A DNA stretch of 64,000 bases from Pseudomonas peradeniyensis (GCF_014268935.2 NZ_JABWRJ020000003.1:797501-861500), one strand, 5' to 3'; positions 19,383 to 29,178 are shown, counted from the first letter of the stretch. Numbers and translations: made by a program. Notes: generated by a model from the sequence alone, not told the origin.

Positions 19383-19838
19383 ATGGACAGTCCACACTCT
19401 CGCCTTTTACGTCGAGGCCGATTTTCCGAGCCTGGGCGCCCCTACTTGCTGACAACCACTACCCGCGACCGCAAACCGCTGTTTGCAGACTTCAACCTCG
19501 CCCGAGTCGTGGTCAACCAGATGCGCTTTTGTGATCAGAAGAATGCTTGTCGCACCTTGGCTTGGGTCCTGATGCCAGATCATGTGCATTGGCTTGTCGA
19601 GCTAGGGCATACCCGCTTGAGCACACTGATGTGCGCGTTCAAATCTCGTAGCAGCAATGCGCTATACCGCGAGGGTGTTGAACGGCAGCACATCTGGCAG
19701 ACCGGTTTTCACGACCGGGCCTTACGGCGGGAAGAGGATGTCAAAGCGGTTGCCCGGTACATTGTTGCCAATCCGATTCGTGCAGGGTTGGCCAAGTGTG
19801 CCGGCGAGTATTCACATTGGGATTGCGTATGGCTGTAA
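19383..19838 (+). CDS. rayT: REP-associated tyrosine transposase (RAYT)
   Basis: This is a 151-residue Y1 HUH-family protein of the IS200/IS605-like RAYT group, which recognises and cuts REP hairpins. The HUH pair is H67 and H69 in PDHVHWLVE. The candidate catalytic tyrosine is Y126 in AVARYIVANPIRAGL, the signature of RAYTs. The frame starts upstream at 19359, but the ATG at 19383 follows an AAAGGAG ribosome-binding site. All catalytic residues are present, so it looks intact. Flanking family B REPs and the matched hairpins at 19281 and 19845 indicate a resident REPIN/RAYT system rather than a classical insertion sequence. Confidence 0.95.
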   Translation: MDSPHSRLLRRGRFSEPGRPYLLTTTTRDRKPLFADFNLARVVVNQMRFCDQKNACRTLAWVLMPDHVHWLVELGHTRLSTLMCAFKSRSSNALYREGVERQHIWQTGFHDRALRREEDVKAVARYIVANPIRAGLAKCAGEYSHWDCVWL

Positions 19839-19844
19839 CCCTGT

Positions 19845-19863
19845 AGGTGAGGGCTTCGCCCCC
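19845..19863. repeat. right hairpin flanking RAYT
   Basis: AGGTGAGGGCTTCGCCCCC resembles the reverse complement of the left hairpin at 19281-19299. It ends 5 nt before the stop of the convergent MATE gene. Confidence 0.6.
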
Positions 19864-19867
19864 AGCT

Positions 19868-21205
19868 TCACCGAACCCAACGATCCCGCTGCTGCAACCG
19901 CCACCCCACCCACCCCAGCGTCACCGCCCTCAGCGCCATGAACAGCAAGAAGGCCAACCACAACCCATGGTTGCCGAACCCACGTATGACAACCGCCACA
20001 GGCAACGCGATCACCACCGACACCAGCATCGCATTGCGCATCTCCCGCGCCCGCGTCGCGCCGATGAACAGCCCATCGAGCAGATAGCTCCACACCGCCA
20101 CCAACGGCAGCACCGCCAGATACGGCAGGTACGGATAGGCCGCCTCGCGCACGCTGGCGATATCAGTCTGCAAGTCGATGAAAAGATGGCCGCCCAGCAG
20201 GAACAGCACCGCGAACCCCAGGCTGACGATCAACGACCACCCGCAGGCCACCACCAGCGCTCGCTTCAAGGCGCCGCGATCACGGGCGCCGATGGCATGC
20301 CCGCACAGCGCCTCGACCGCATGGGCCAGGCCATCGAGGGCGTAGGCGGTGAGCATCAGCCCGTTGAGCAGCAGGGCATTGGCCGCCACCGTCGCTTCGC
20401 CCAGCCGGGCGCCCTGCACGGTCAGCAGCAGGAACACCAGCTGCAGCGCCAGGCTGCGCAGGAAGATATCGCGGTTCACCGCCAGCAGGGGCCGCCAGGC
20501 CTGCCAGCGCTTCAGCGCGGCCCAGGCGATATGCCCGGGGTAGGCGCGCAGCGCCGGGCGGGTGAGGGCCAGGCCGAGCAGGGCGGCGCACCACTCGGCG
20601 ATTACCGAGGCCCGTGCCGAGCCGACCACGCCCCAGTCCAGACCGAGCACGAACCACAGGTTCAGGGCGATGTTCAGCAGGTTGGTGGTCAGCAGGATCG
20701 CCAGCGGCGCCCGGGCGTTCTGCGTGCCGAGGAACCAGCCGACCAGGGCGTAGCTGGCCAGCGCTGCCGGCAGGCCGAGCAGGCGGGTGTGGAAGAACGC
20801 CTCGGTGGAGGCATGCAGTGCCTCGCTGGGCTGCATCGCATGCAGCGCCAGCTGGCTGAAGGGCAGGGCGAGCAGGCCGATCAGTAGGGCGAAGGCCAGT
20901 GCCAGCAGCAGCCCCTGCACCAGCACCTGACGCAGCGCGGCGCCGTCGGCGCGGCCGGCGGCCTGGGCGGCGAAGCCGGTGGAGCCCATGCGCAGGAAGC
21001 CCATCAGCCCGACCATGAAGGTGAACAGCGTGGCGCCCACCGCCACCGCGCCCAACTGGTGGGCGTGGGGCAGGTGGCCGATCACCGTGCTGTCGACCAG
21101 CGCCACCAGCGGCACCGAGATGTTGGACAGGATCATCGGCGCGGCCAGGGCCCAGACCTTGTGGTGGGTGGGGCGGTCGCGCCAGGCGGTGGACAGTGAA
21201 GACAT
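19868..21205 (-). CDS. MATE-family efflux transporter (DinF-like)
   Basis: This is a 445-residue membrane protein with about 12 hydrophobic segments and the MATE fold, in two homologous halves beginning near LAAPMILSNISVPLVALVDS and FLRSLALQLVFLLLTVQGAR. The motifs GHLPHAHQLGAVAVGATLF and GFLRMGSTGFAAQAAGRADG are typical of the DinF branch, which exports cationic drugs or metabolites with Na+ or H+. It is divergent from the alpha-2-macroglobulin gene. The substrate is unknown. Confidence 0.93.
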   Translation of the reverse strand: MSSLSTAWRDRPTHHKVWALAAPMILSNISVPLVALVDSTVIGHLPHAHQLGAVAVGATLFTFMVGLMGFLRMGSTGFAAQAAGRADGAALRQVLVQGLLLALAFALLIGLLALPFSQLALHAMQPSEALHASTEAFFHTRLLGLPAALASYALVGWFLGTQNARAPLAILLTTNLLNIALNLWFVLGLDWGVVGSARASVIAEWCAALLGLALTRPALRAYPGHIAWAALKRWQAWRPLLAVNRDIFLRSLALQLVFLLLTVQGARLGEATVAANALLLNGLMLTAYALDGLAHAVEALCGHAIGARDRGALKRALVVACGWSLIVSLGFAVLFLLGGHLFIDLQTDIASVREAAYPYLPYLAVLPLVAVWSYLLDGLFIGATRAREMRNAMLVSVVIALPVAVVIRGFGNHGLWLAFLLFMALRAVTLGWVGWRLQQRDRWVR

Positions 21206-21386
21206 GCGAATCCTTCGTTGCAGGGCCGCTTCGCGCCCCTTGCAAGATCAAATACGCCATTGTACCGACCAGGCAACCAATCGGCGCGAACAGGGTCTCA
21301 CTTGCCGCGCATCGCCAGGTAAGCAACGCACCGTTGCGCTATAGTTGCCCCCCTCACGTACACGCTGCCGAAGAGTTCTCTCTCAA

Positions 21387-24300
21387 ATGCTCAACAAAGG
21401 ATTGTTGCTGGCCTGCGCGCTGGCCCTGCTCAGTGCCTGTGATTCCTCCACCCCGGACAAGCAGCCGGCACCCGCCGATGCCGCCACCGCCGTCGCGCCC
21501 GCCGAAACCAAGGCGGCCAAGCGCGAAGACCCGGCGCTGCTCGCCAAGCGCTACGCCGGTCGCGAGCTGACCGTGCTGGACGTCTCGGAAGTCCAACTCG
21601 ACGGCGCCAGCACCCTGTCGGTCAGCGTCTCCGCGCCGCTGGACGCCAACCAGGACTTCGCCGCCAAGCTGCACCTGGTCGACACCGTCAAGGGCAAGGT
21701 CGACGGTGCCTGGGAACTCTCCGACAACCAGATGGAACTGCGCTTGCGCCACCTGGAGCCGCAGCGCAAGATGGTCCTGACCATCGACAAGGGCCTGCTC
21801 TCGGTCAACGGCAACGCGCTTGAGGCCGAATCGGTCAGCCGCTTCGAGACCCGCGACATGCAGCCCACCGTGGGCTTCGCCAGCCGCGGTTCGCTGCTGC
21901 CCACGCGCCTGGCCGAAGGCCTGCCGGTGATCGCCCTGAACGTTGACAAGGTCGATGTCGAGTTCTTCCGCATCAAACCGGACATGCTCTCCAGCTTCCT
22001 GGTCAATTGGGGCCGCAACTCAAGCCTCTACTACTACCAGTCCAAGGAAACCCTGGAGATGGCCGAGCTGGTCTACAGCGGCCGCTTCGACCTCAACCCC
22101 GCGCGCAACACCCGCGAGACCGTGCTGCTGCCGATCGCCGGGATCAAGCCGCTGCAGGAGCCGGGCGTGTACCTGGCAGTGATGCGTGCCTCGGGCACCT
22201 ATGACTATTCACAGCCGGCGACCTTGTTCACCCTGAGCGACATCGGTGTTTCCGCGCACCGCTACCGCGACCGCCTGGACGTGTTCAGCCAGGCCCTGGA
22301 GGGCGGCAAGGCGCTCAAGGACGTCACCCTCGAACTGCACGACGACAAGGGCAAGCTGCTGGCCCAGGCCAAGACCGACGGCGACGGCCATGCCCAGCTG
22401 CCCATTACCGCCAAGGCCGATACCCTGATCGCCACCCAGGGTGTGCACACCACCCTGTTGCGCCTGAACACCGCCGCCCTCGACCTGGCCGAGTTCGACA
22501 TCGCCGGCCCCCAGGCCAACCCGCTGCAGTTCTTCATCTTCGGCCCACGCGACCTCTATCGCCCGGGCGAGACCGTGCTGCTCAACGGCCTGCTGCGCGA
22601 CCAGGACGGCAAGCCGGTCAAGGCCCAGCCGGTGAGCGTGGAAGTGCGCCGCCCGGACGAACAGGTCAGCCGCAAGTTCGTCTGGGAGGCCGACAAGAAC
22701 GGCTTGTTCCAGTACCAGCTGCAACTGGCCACCGAGGCCCCGACCGGCCGCTGGCAACTGCTGCTGGACCTGGGCGGTGGCCGCAAGCAGGTCTACGAAT
22801 TCCTCGTCGAGGACTTCCTCCCCGAGCGCCTGGCCCTGGAGCTCAAGGGCAGCAGCACGCCGCTGGCGCCGGATGAGACCGCCACCATCCAGGTCAATGG
22901 CCGTTATCTCTACGGCGCGCCGGCCGCCGGCAACCGCCTCAGCGGCCAGGCCTATGTGCGCCCGCTGCGCGAAGCGGTGAAGGCGCTGCCGGGCTACCAG
23001 TTCGGCGCGGTCACCGAGACCGACCTGAATCAGGACCTGGAGCTCGACGAAGTCACCCTCGACCAGAACGGCAAGGCCCGCATCGATATCGAAAGCCGCT
23101 GGGCCGAGGCCCGCTCGCCACTGCAACTGACCGTGCAGGCCAGCCTGCAGGAGTCTGGCGGCCGACCGATTACCCGGCGCCTGGAGCAACCGATCTGGCC
23201 TGCCGACCGCCTGCCGGGCCTGCGCGGCCTGTTCGACGGCGAAGAGACCGACGGCGACGGCCCGGTGGAATTCGAGTTCCTGGTGGCTGACCGCGACGGC
23301 AAGAAGCTCGCCGCCGACAACCTGAAGGTGCGCCTGATCCGCGAGCGCCGCGACTACTACTGGAACTACTCGCAGAGCGATGGCTGGAGCTACAACTACA
23401 ATGAGAAATTCCTCACCCAGGCCGAGGAAACAGTCAGCGTGAAGGCCGGCTCCACCGCCAAGCTGAACTTCCAGGTGGAATGGGGCCCGTACCGCGTCGA
23501 GGTGGAAGACCCGCAGACCGGCCTGGTCTCCAGCGCGCGCTTCTGGGCCGGCTACCGCGCCCAGGACAACGCCGAGGGCGGCGCCGTGCGCCCCGACCAG
23601 GTCAAGATCGCCCTGGACAAGCCGGCCTACAAGGAAGGCGGCACCGCCAAGGTCACCGTCACCCCGCCGGCCGCCGGCAGCGGCTACCTGATGATCGAGT
23701 CCGCCGATGGCCCGCTGTGGTGGCAGGAGATCGACGTACCCGCCGAGGGCAAGACCTTCGACGTCGAGCTGGACAAGAAGTGGGCGCGCCACGACCTGTA
23801 CATCAGCGCCCTGGTGATCCGCCCGGGCGAGCGCAAGGCCAATGCCACGCCGAAACGCGCCGTGGGCGTGCTGCACTTGCCGCTGGACCGTGCCGAGCGC
23901 AAGCTGGCCGTGTCGCTGCAGGCGCCGGAGAAGATGCGGCCCAAGCAGCCGTTGACGGTCAAGTTCAAGGCGGTCAACGCCGACGGCAGCGTGCCGAAGC
24001 AGGTGCATGTGCTGCTGTCCGCAGTGGACGTGGGCATCCTCAATATCACCGATTTCAAGACCCCCGACCCGTTCGCCAGCCTGTTCGGCCGCAAGGCCTA
24101 TGGCGCTGACCAGCTCGATATCTACGGCCAGCTGATCGAGGCCGGCCAGGGCCGCCTGGCCAGCCTCGCCTTCGGTGGTGACGCCGCCATGGCCAAGGGC
24201 GGCAAGCGCCCGAATACCACGGTGACCATCGTTGCCCAGCAGAGCCTGCCGGTGACCCTCGACGAGAAGGGCGAAGGCCAGGCCACCGTCGAGATCCCCG

Positions 24301-26291
24301 ACTTCAACGGTGAACTGCGCCTGATGGCCCAGGCCTGGACCGAGGAACACTTCGGCATGGCCGAAGGCAAGACCGTGGTCGCCGCGCCGCTGATCGCCGA
24401 ACTGTCCGCGCCGCGCTTCCTGGCGGGTGGCGACCGCACCAGCCTGGCGCTGGACCTGGCCAACCTGTCCGGCCGTGCCCAGCAACTGAGCGTGCAACTG
24501 ATCGCCGAAGGGCAGTTGAGCCTGGTCGGCGGTGCCCAGCAGAACTTCAGCCTGGCCGAAGGCCAGCGCACCACGTTGATGATTCCGGTGCAGGCCCAGG
24601 GCGGCCTGGGCCAGGGCAAGGTGCGGGTGCAGGTCAATGGCCTGCAACTGCCGGGCGAGCCAGCCAACACCTTCGAGCGCGAGTGGACCCTGGGCGTGCG
24701 CCCGGCCTACCCGGCGATGCTCAAGCACTACCGCGTGGCCCTCAAGGACCAGCCCTGGAGCCTGCCGGAGAGCGACCTGGCCGAGTTCGAACCCGCGGGC
24801 CTGGAAGCGAGCCTGGCGCTGTCGAGCCGCCCGCCGCTGAACCTGGCCGAGCAGATCCGCGCCCTGGAAGCCTACCCCTACGGCTGCCTGGAGCAGACCA
24901 CCAGTGGCCTGTACCCGTCGCTGTACGCCGATGCCGACAGCCTCAAGCGCCTGGGCATCAAGGGCGAGCCGGCCGATGTGCGCAAGCGCAAGATCGAGAT
25001 GGGCATCGAGCACCTGCTGGGCATGCAGCGCTACAACGGTAGCTTCGGCCTGTGGAGCTCGGACAGCGAGGAAGAATACTGGCTGACCGCCTACGTCACC
25101 GACTTCCTGCTGCGTGCTCGCGAGCAAGGCTACGGCGTACCGGCCGAAGTGCTGAAGAAGGCCAGCGAGCGCCTGCTGCGGTATGTGCAGGAGCGCAACC
25201 TGATCGAAGTCGACTACAGCCAGAACGCCGACCACACCCGCTTCGCCGTTCAGGCCTACGCCGGCCTGGTGCTGGCGCGCAGCCAACAGGCGCCGCTGGG
25301 CGCCCTGCGCAGCCTGTTCGAGCGCCGCGCCGACGCCCGCTCCGGCCTGCCGTTGGTGCAACTGGCGGTGGCGCTGGACAAGATGGGCGACAAGCAGCGT
25401 TCGCAGCAGGCATTGCAGGCAGGCCTGGCCGTGACCCGCAGTAAAGGCTGGATGGCCGACTACGGCAGCGCGTTGCGTGACCAAGCGCTGATCCTCGCCT
25501 TGCTGCAGGAGAACAACCTTGCTGGCAACCAGGTCGACCAGCGTCTGTTCGGCCTGTCCGACGAGCTGGCCGCCAACCGCTGGCTGTCCACCCAGGAGCG
25601 CAATGCGCTGTTCCTCGCCGGCCGTGGCCTGCTGGGCAAGCCGGAAGGCAACTGGAAAGCCCGCCTCGACAGCGCCGGTGAAGTGCGCGAGTTCGACAAC
25701 AACGACTCGGGCATGAAGCTCGAAGGCCCGCTGCTGGCCTCGCCGTTGACTGTGCAGAACCAGGGCGGCGACACCCTGTACCAGCAGCTGACCCTGTCCG
25801 GCTACCCGCGCCAGGCCCCGGCCGCCAGCGGCAACGGCATGGAGATCCGCCGCGAGTACCTGGGCATGAACGGCCAGGCACTGGATGTGCGTAACCTGCG
25901 CAGCGGCGACCTGGTGCTGGTGCACCTGGCGCTCAAGGCCCAGGACCAGGTGCCGGACGCCCTGGTGGTCGATCTGTTGCCGGCGGGCCTGGAGCTGGAA
26001 AACCAGAACCTGGCGCAGAGCGCCGCCAGCCTGGACAACGCCAGCAGCGCGGTGAAGCAGTGGCGCGAGTCGATGCAGAACGCCAGCGTGGTGCACCAGG
26101 AGTACCGTGACGACCGCTACGTGGCCGCGCTCAAGCTCGACAGCTACGGCACCACCCACCTGCTGTACCTGGCCCGCGCGGTGACCCCGGGCAGCTACCG
26201 CATCCCGCCGCCGCAGGTGGAGTCGATGTACCGGCCGAACCTGCAGGCGATCGGCGACAGCCAGGGCGAGATGGTGGTGCGCGCCCGCTGA
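21387..26291 (+). CDS. yfhM: bacterial alpha-2-macroglobulin-like lipoprotein
   Basis: This is a 1634-residue lipoprotein similar in length and order to E. coli YfhM (ECAM). These proteins trap proteases in the periplasm through a reactive thioester and are thought to protect the cell when the wall is breached, together with PbpC. The lipobox is LLSAC with Asp at +2, which favours inner-membrane retention by the E. coli rule. Macroglobulin (MG) domains fill the N-terminal two thirds. The thioester motif CLEQ is intact (C1167, in YPYGCLEQTTSGLYPS), followed by the alpha/alpha toroid with GMQRYNGSFGLW. The in-frame ATG at 21387 is preferred over 21345 because it gives the signal peptide. pbpC lies downstream. 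Confidence 0.95.
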   Translation: MLNKGLLLACALALLSACDSSTPDKQPAPADAATAVAPAETKAAKREDPALLAKRYAGRELTVLDVSEVQLDGASTLSVSVSAPLDANQDFAAKLHLVDTVKGKVDGAWELSDNQMELRLRHLEPQRKMVLTIDKGLLSVNGNALEAESVSRFETRDMQPTVGFASRGSLLPTRLAEGLPVIALNVDKVDVEFFRIKPDMLSSFLVNWGRNSSLYYYQSKETLEMAELVYSGRFDLNPARNTRETVLLPIAGIKPLQEPGVYLAVMRASGTYDYSQPATLFTLSDIGVSAHRYRDRLDVFSQALEGGKALKDVTLELHDDKGKLLAQAKTDGDGHAQLPITAKADTLIATQGVHTTLLRLNTAALDLAEFDIAGPQANPLQFFIFGPRDLYRPGETVLLNGLLRDQDGKPVKAQPVSVEVRRPDEQVSRKFVWEADKNGLFQYQLQLATEAPTGRWQLLLDLGGGRKQVYEFLVEDFLPERLALELKGSSTPLAPDETATIQVNGRYLYGAPAAGNRLSGQAYVRPLREAVKALPGYQFGAVTETDLNQDLELDEVTLDQNGKARIDIESRWAEARSPLQLTVQASLQESGGRPITRRLEQPIWPADRLPGLRGLFDGEETDGDGPVEFEFLVADRDGKKLAADNLKVRLIRERRDYYWNYSQSDGWSYNYNEKFLTQAEETVSVKAGSTAKLNFQVEWGPYRVEVEDPQTGLVSSARFWAGYRAQDNAEGGAVRPDQVKIALDKPAYKEGGTAKVTVTPPAAGSGYLMIESADGPLWWQEIDVPAEGKTFDVELDKKWARHDLYISALVIRPGERKANATPKRAVGVLHLPLDRAERKLAVSLQAPEKMRPKQPLTVKFKAVNADGSVPKQVHVLLSAVDVGILNITDFKTPDPFASLFGRKAYGADQLDIYGQLIEAGQGRLASLAFGGDAAMAKGGKRPNTTVTIVAQQSLPVTLDEKGEGQATVEIPDFNGELRLMAQAWTEEHFGMAEGKTVVAAPLIAELSAPRFLAGGDRTSLALDLANLSGRAQQLSVQLIAEGQLSLVGGAQQNFSLAEGQRTTLMIPVQAQGGLGQGKVRVQVNGLQLPGEPANTFEREWTLGVRPAYPAMLKHYRVALKDQPWSLPESDLAEFEPAGLEASLALSSRPPLNLAEQIRALEAYPYGCLEQTTSGLYPSLYADADSLKRLGIKGEPADVRKRKIEMGIEHLLGMQRYNGSFGLWSSDSEEEYWLTAYVTDFLLRAREQGYGVPAEVLKKASERLLRYVQERNLIEVDYSQNADHTRFAVQAYAGLVLARSQQAPLGALRSLFERRADARSGLPLVQLAVALDKMGDKQRSQQALQAGLAVTRSKGWMADYGSALRDQALILALLQENNLAGNQVDQRLFGLSDELAANRWLSTQERNALFLAGRGLLGKPEGNWKARLDSAGEVREFDNNDSGMKLEGPLLASPLTVQNQGGDTLYQQLTLSGYPRQAPAASGNGMEIRREYLGMNGQALDVRNLRSGDLVLVHLALKAQDQVPDALVVDLLPAGLELENQNLAQSAASLDNASSAVKQWRESMQNASVVHQEYRDDRYVAALKLDSYGTTHLLYLARAVTPGSYRIPPPQVESMYRPNLQAIGDSQGEMVVRAR

Positions 26292-26310
26292 GGCAACGCA
26301 GGAAGCGACT

Positions 26311-26401
26311 CGTGGGAGCGGGCTTGCCCCGCGATAGCGTCAGGTCAGGCAGCAATGCCGACCGTACGGACGCCATCGCGGGGCAAGCCCGCTCCCACGC
26401 A
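26311..26401. repeat. REP pair, family A
   Basis: tcgtgggagcgggcttgccc at 26311 is inverted relative to catcgcggggcaagcccgct ending near 26400. It lies between convergent genes. Confidence 0.88.
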
Positions 26402-26424
26402 GACCTGCTCTCACAGGCGTATCG

Positions 26425-26718
26425 CTAGTGCACCACCCAACTCAACACCCACAACCCCAGCAACGCCCAGATGATCCCGAGGATGATCGACGCCCGCATG
26501 AACGCGCGCACCGCCGAGTACAGCAGCATCAGGCCAACGACGAGCGCCAGGATGCTGACCAGCGAGGTGTCCATGCCCAGCGTGCGCGCCAGGCCGTCGA
26601 TGAAATTGCCACCGGCGTTGGCCAGCAGGTTGAACAACCCGCCCAGGCCGTCGACGATGAAACGGATCACCGAACCCAGAACCTGGCCCAGCCACTCGAA
26701 AAAACCTTCTACATGCAT
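26425..26718 (-). CDS. small inner-membrane protein between yfhM and pbpC
   Basis: This is a 97-residue protein with an amphipathic N-terminal half (FFEWLGQVLGSVIRFIVDGL) and two predicted membrane spans (about 50-70, LVSILALVVGLMLLYSAV, and 76-95). An AGGAAG ribosome-binding site precedes the ATG. It is encoded opposite to both flanking cell-envelope genes and lies 69 bp from pbpC. I do not recognise a family with known function. The position suggests an envelope role, but that is only context. Confidence 0.75.
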   Translation of the reverse strand: MHVEGFFEWLGQVLGSVIRFIVDGLGGLFNLLANAGGNFIDGLARTLGMDTSLVSILALVVGLMLLYSAVRAFMRASIILGIIWALLGLWVLSWVVH

Positions 26719-26786
26719 AGTCGCTTCCTGATCAACGAATCGGCGATTCCCAGCCTTTGGCCATCATCTGGCCCGGTCGGTTCCCG

Positions 26787-29135
26787 ATGCCAAGCTTAGC
26801 GCGCCCAGGTCTGCTCAAGCTGCTGCGGCGTGTCGCCATCACCCTGCTGGCGGCCATCGTCCTGCTGTGGCTGGCCGACCGCATCTGGCCCTTGCCCATG
26901 CCGGGCGATGACCTGGCGCGGGTGGTGCTGGCCGAGGACGGCACGCCGCTGTGGCGTTTCGCCGACGCCGACGGCGTGTGGCGCTACCCGGTCGGCCCGG
27001 ACGAGGTCTCGCCGCTGTACCTCGAAGCCTTGCTCGCATACGAAGACCGCTGGTTCTATCACCACCCGGGGGTCAACCCCATGGCCCTGGCCCGGGCGGC
27101 CTGGCTCAACCTGCGCGGTGGGCGGGTGGTGTCCGGTGGCAGTACCCTGTCGATGCAGGTGGCGCGCCTGCTCGACCCGCACGACCGCACCCTGGCCGGC
27201 AAGCTGCGCCAGCTGTGGCGCACGGCGCAGCTGGAGTGGCACCTGTCCAAGGCCGAGATCCTCCAGCTGTACCTCAACCGGGCGCCGTTCGGCGGCACCT
27301 TGCAGGGCGTGGCCGCGGCCAGCTGGGCCTACCTGGGCAAGTCGCCGAAGCACCTGACCCCTGCCGAGGCCGCGCTGCTCGCCGTGCTGCCCCAGGCGCC
27401 GAGCCGCCTGCGCCCGGACCGTCATCCCGAGCGTGCCCAGCGCGCCCGGGACAAGGTGCTGCAGCGTCTGGCCGAGTACCAGGTGTGGCCGGCCCAGCGT
27501 ATCGACGAGGCCCGCGAAGAGCCGCTGCTGCTGGCACCGCGCCAGGAGCCGGCACTGGCGCCCTTGCTCGCCCGACGCCTGAACACGCCGGACAGCCCGC
27601 CGCTGATCCGCACCACCCTCGACGCCGCCCTGCAGCGCCGCCTCGAAGACCTGCTGATGGGCTGGCGCGCGCGTCTGCCCGAGCGCACCTCGGCGGCGCT
27701 GCTGGTGGTGGAGACCCAGAGCATGGCGGTGCGCGCCTATCTCGGCTCCATCGACCTGAGCGACGAGCGCCGCTTCGGCCATGTGGACATGATCCACGCC
27801 CTGCGCTCGCCCGGCTCGACCCTCAAGCCATTCCTCTACGCCATGGCCATGGACGATGGCCTGATTCATTCCGAATCGCTGCTGCAGGATGTGCCCCGGC
27901 GTTATGGCGACTACCGCCCCGGCAACTTCTCCATGGGCTTCAGCGGTCCGGTGTCGGCCAGCTCGGCGCTGGCGCTGTCGCTCAACCTGCCGGCGGTGCA
28001 GTTGCTCGAGGCCTATGGCCCGAAACGCTTTGCCGCGCAGATGCGCATGGGTGGCATGCCGCTGGTGCTGCCGCCACTGGCCGAGCCGAACCTGTCGCTG
28101 ATCCTCGGTGGCGCGGGCAGCCGCCTGGAGGACCTGGTCGGTGGCTATGCCGCGTTCGGCCGTGGCGGCAACAGCGCGAAGATTCGCCTGCAACCCCAGG
28201 ACCCGCTGGTGGAGCGCCGCCTGTTGTCGCCGGGCTCGGCCTGGATCACCCGGCGCATCCTCAGCGGCCTGGCCCGGCCGGACCGCGACCCCCATGCCGA
28301 ACTGGTACAGCGCCCGCAACTGGCCTGGAAGACCGGCACCAGCTACGGCTTTCGCGATGCCTGGTCGGTGGGCGTGGGCCCGCGTTACCTGATCGGCGTG
28401 TGGATCGGTCGCCCCGATGGCACCCCGGTGCCGGGTCAGTTCGGCCTGGCCTCGGCGGCGCCGCTGATGCTGCAGGTGCACGACTTGCTAAGCAATCGCG
28501 ACAGCCAACGTGGCATCGAGGTGCCGGTCGAGCCGGTGCCGGCGTCGGTGGGCGTGGCGGCGATCTGTTGGCCCTTGGGCCAGCCGATGAACCGCCAGGA
28601 CCCCAACTGCCGCCGCCAGCGTTTCGCCTGGACCCTGGACGGCACCACCCCGCCGACCTTGTTGGCGGCCGACCAGCCTCTGGGGCTGGGTTTGCGCGAG
28701 ACGGTGTGGCTCAACGACCAGGGGCTGCGCGTCGATGCCGCTTGCCCAGGCGCCAAGGCCCACGATGTCGCCTTGTGGCCGGCCCCGCTGGAACCCTGGC
28801 TGCCCCGGGCCGAGCACCGTGCGGCGCGGCTGCCCGCGGTGGACCCTGCCTGCCCGCCACAGCAGGTGGCCAGCGCGCCGCCGCTGTCGATCGTCGGCGT
28901 GCGCGCCGGCGACAACCTGCGCCGCCCGGCTACCAGTCACGAGCCTTTGCAGTTGCGGGTGTCGGCCTTGGGCGGTGCTGGGCGGCGCTGGTGGTTCCTG
29001 AATGGCCAGCCGTTGGGCGAGACCCAGGGGCAGGACAGCTTGCCGGTGCGATTCGAACAGGCGGGCAGCATCGAGTTGAGTGCGTTGGATGAAAGCGGCG
29101 AGACGGCGCGGGTGGCGTTTCAGGTCAGCGAATGA
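26787..29135 (+). CDS. pbpC: penicillin-binding protein 1C
   Basis: PbpC is a bifunctional peptidoglycan glycosyltransferase/transpeptidase-type protein. The 782-residue sequence has one membrane anchor (about 8-28), a GT51 domain with catalytic E86 in AYEDRWFYHHPG, and GGSTLSMQVARLL. The transpeptidase domain has S344 in SPGSTLKPFLYA and KTGTSYGFRDAW. A BiPBP_C-type C-terminal domain covers roughly the last 100 residues. The frame opens at a TTG (26757); the ATG at 26787 is the more likely start, although its ribosome-binding site is weak. The pairing with the alpha-2-macroglobulin gene is conserved in many proteobacteria. Confidence 0.95.
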   Translation: MPSLARPGLLKLLRRVAITLLAAIVLLWLADRIWPLPMPGDDLARVVLAEDGTPLWRFADADGVWRYPVGPDEVSPLYLEALLAYEDRWFYHHPGVNPMALARAAWLNLRGGRVVSGGSTLSMQVARLLDPHDRTLAGKLRQLWRTAQLEWHLSKAEILQLYLNRAPFGGTLQGVAAASWAYLGKSPKHLTPAEAALLAVLPQAPSRLRPDRHPERAQRARDKVLQRLAEYQVWPAQRIDEAREEPLLLAPRQEPALAPLLARRLNTPDSPPLIRTTLDAALQRRLEDLLMGWRARLPERTSAALLVVETQSMAVRAYLGSIDLSDERRFGHVDMIHALRSPGSTLKPFLYAMAMDDGLIHSESLLQDVPRRYGDYRPGNFSMGFSGPVSASSALALSLNLPAVQLLEAYGPKRFAAQMRMGGMPLVLPPLAEPNLSLILGGAGSRLEDLVGGYAAFGRGGNSAKIRLQPQDPLVERRLLSPGSAWITRRILSGLARPDRDPHAELVQRPQLAWKTGTSYGFRDAWSVGVGPRYLIGVWIGRPDGTPVPGQFGLASAAPLMLQVHDLLSNRDSQRGIEVPVEPVPASVGVAAICWPLGQPMNRQDPNCRRQRFAWTLDGTTPPTLLAADQPLGLGLRETVWLNDQGLRVDAACPGAKAHDVALWPAPLEPWLPRAEHRAARLPAVDPACPPQQVASAPPLSIVGVRAGDNLRRPATSHEPLQLRVSALGGAGRRWWFLNGQPLGETQGQDSLPVRFEQAGSIELSALDESGETARVAFQVSE

Positions 29136-29150
29136 ACCTGCTGGGTGAAA

Positions 29151-29167
29151 GGGCTGCAACGCAGCCC
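29151..29167. terminator. hairpin between convergent pbpC and the DUF3077 gene
   Basis: GGGCTGC/GCAGCCC with an AAC loop lies between two convergent stops. There is no T-run, so it is at best a weak terminator. Confidence 0.45.
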
Positions 29168-29178
29168 CAAAGTACCGA

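Noticed and set aside
19176..19870. Classical insertion sequence with terminal repeats and target duplication
   Set aside because: The transposase is of the RAYT type. Flanking hairpins are REP-like and I see no target-site duplication.
22209..26159. 1316-residue ORF antisense to the alpha-2-macroglobulin gene
   Set aside because: It mirrors a real, highly GC-biased gene. The composition is artificial (Gln/Ala/Gly/His-rich) and no domain is recognisable.
28436..29159. Minus-strand ORFs over the 3' end of pbpC
   Set aside because: Shadows of the BiPBP_C region; no ribosome-binding site or motif.
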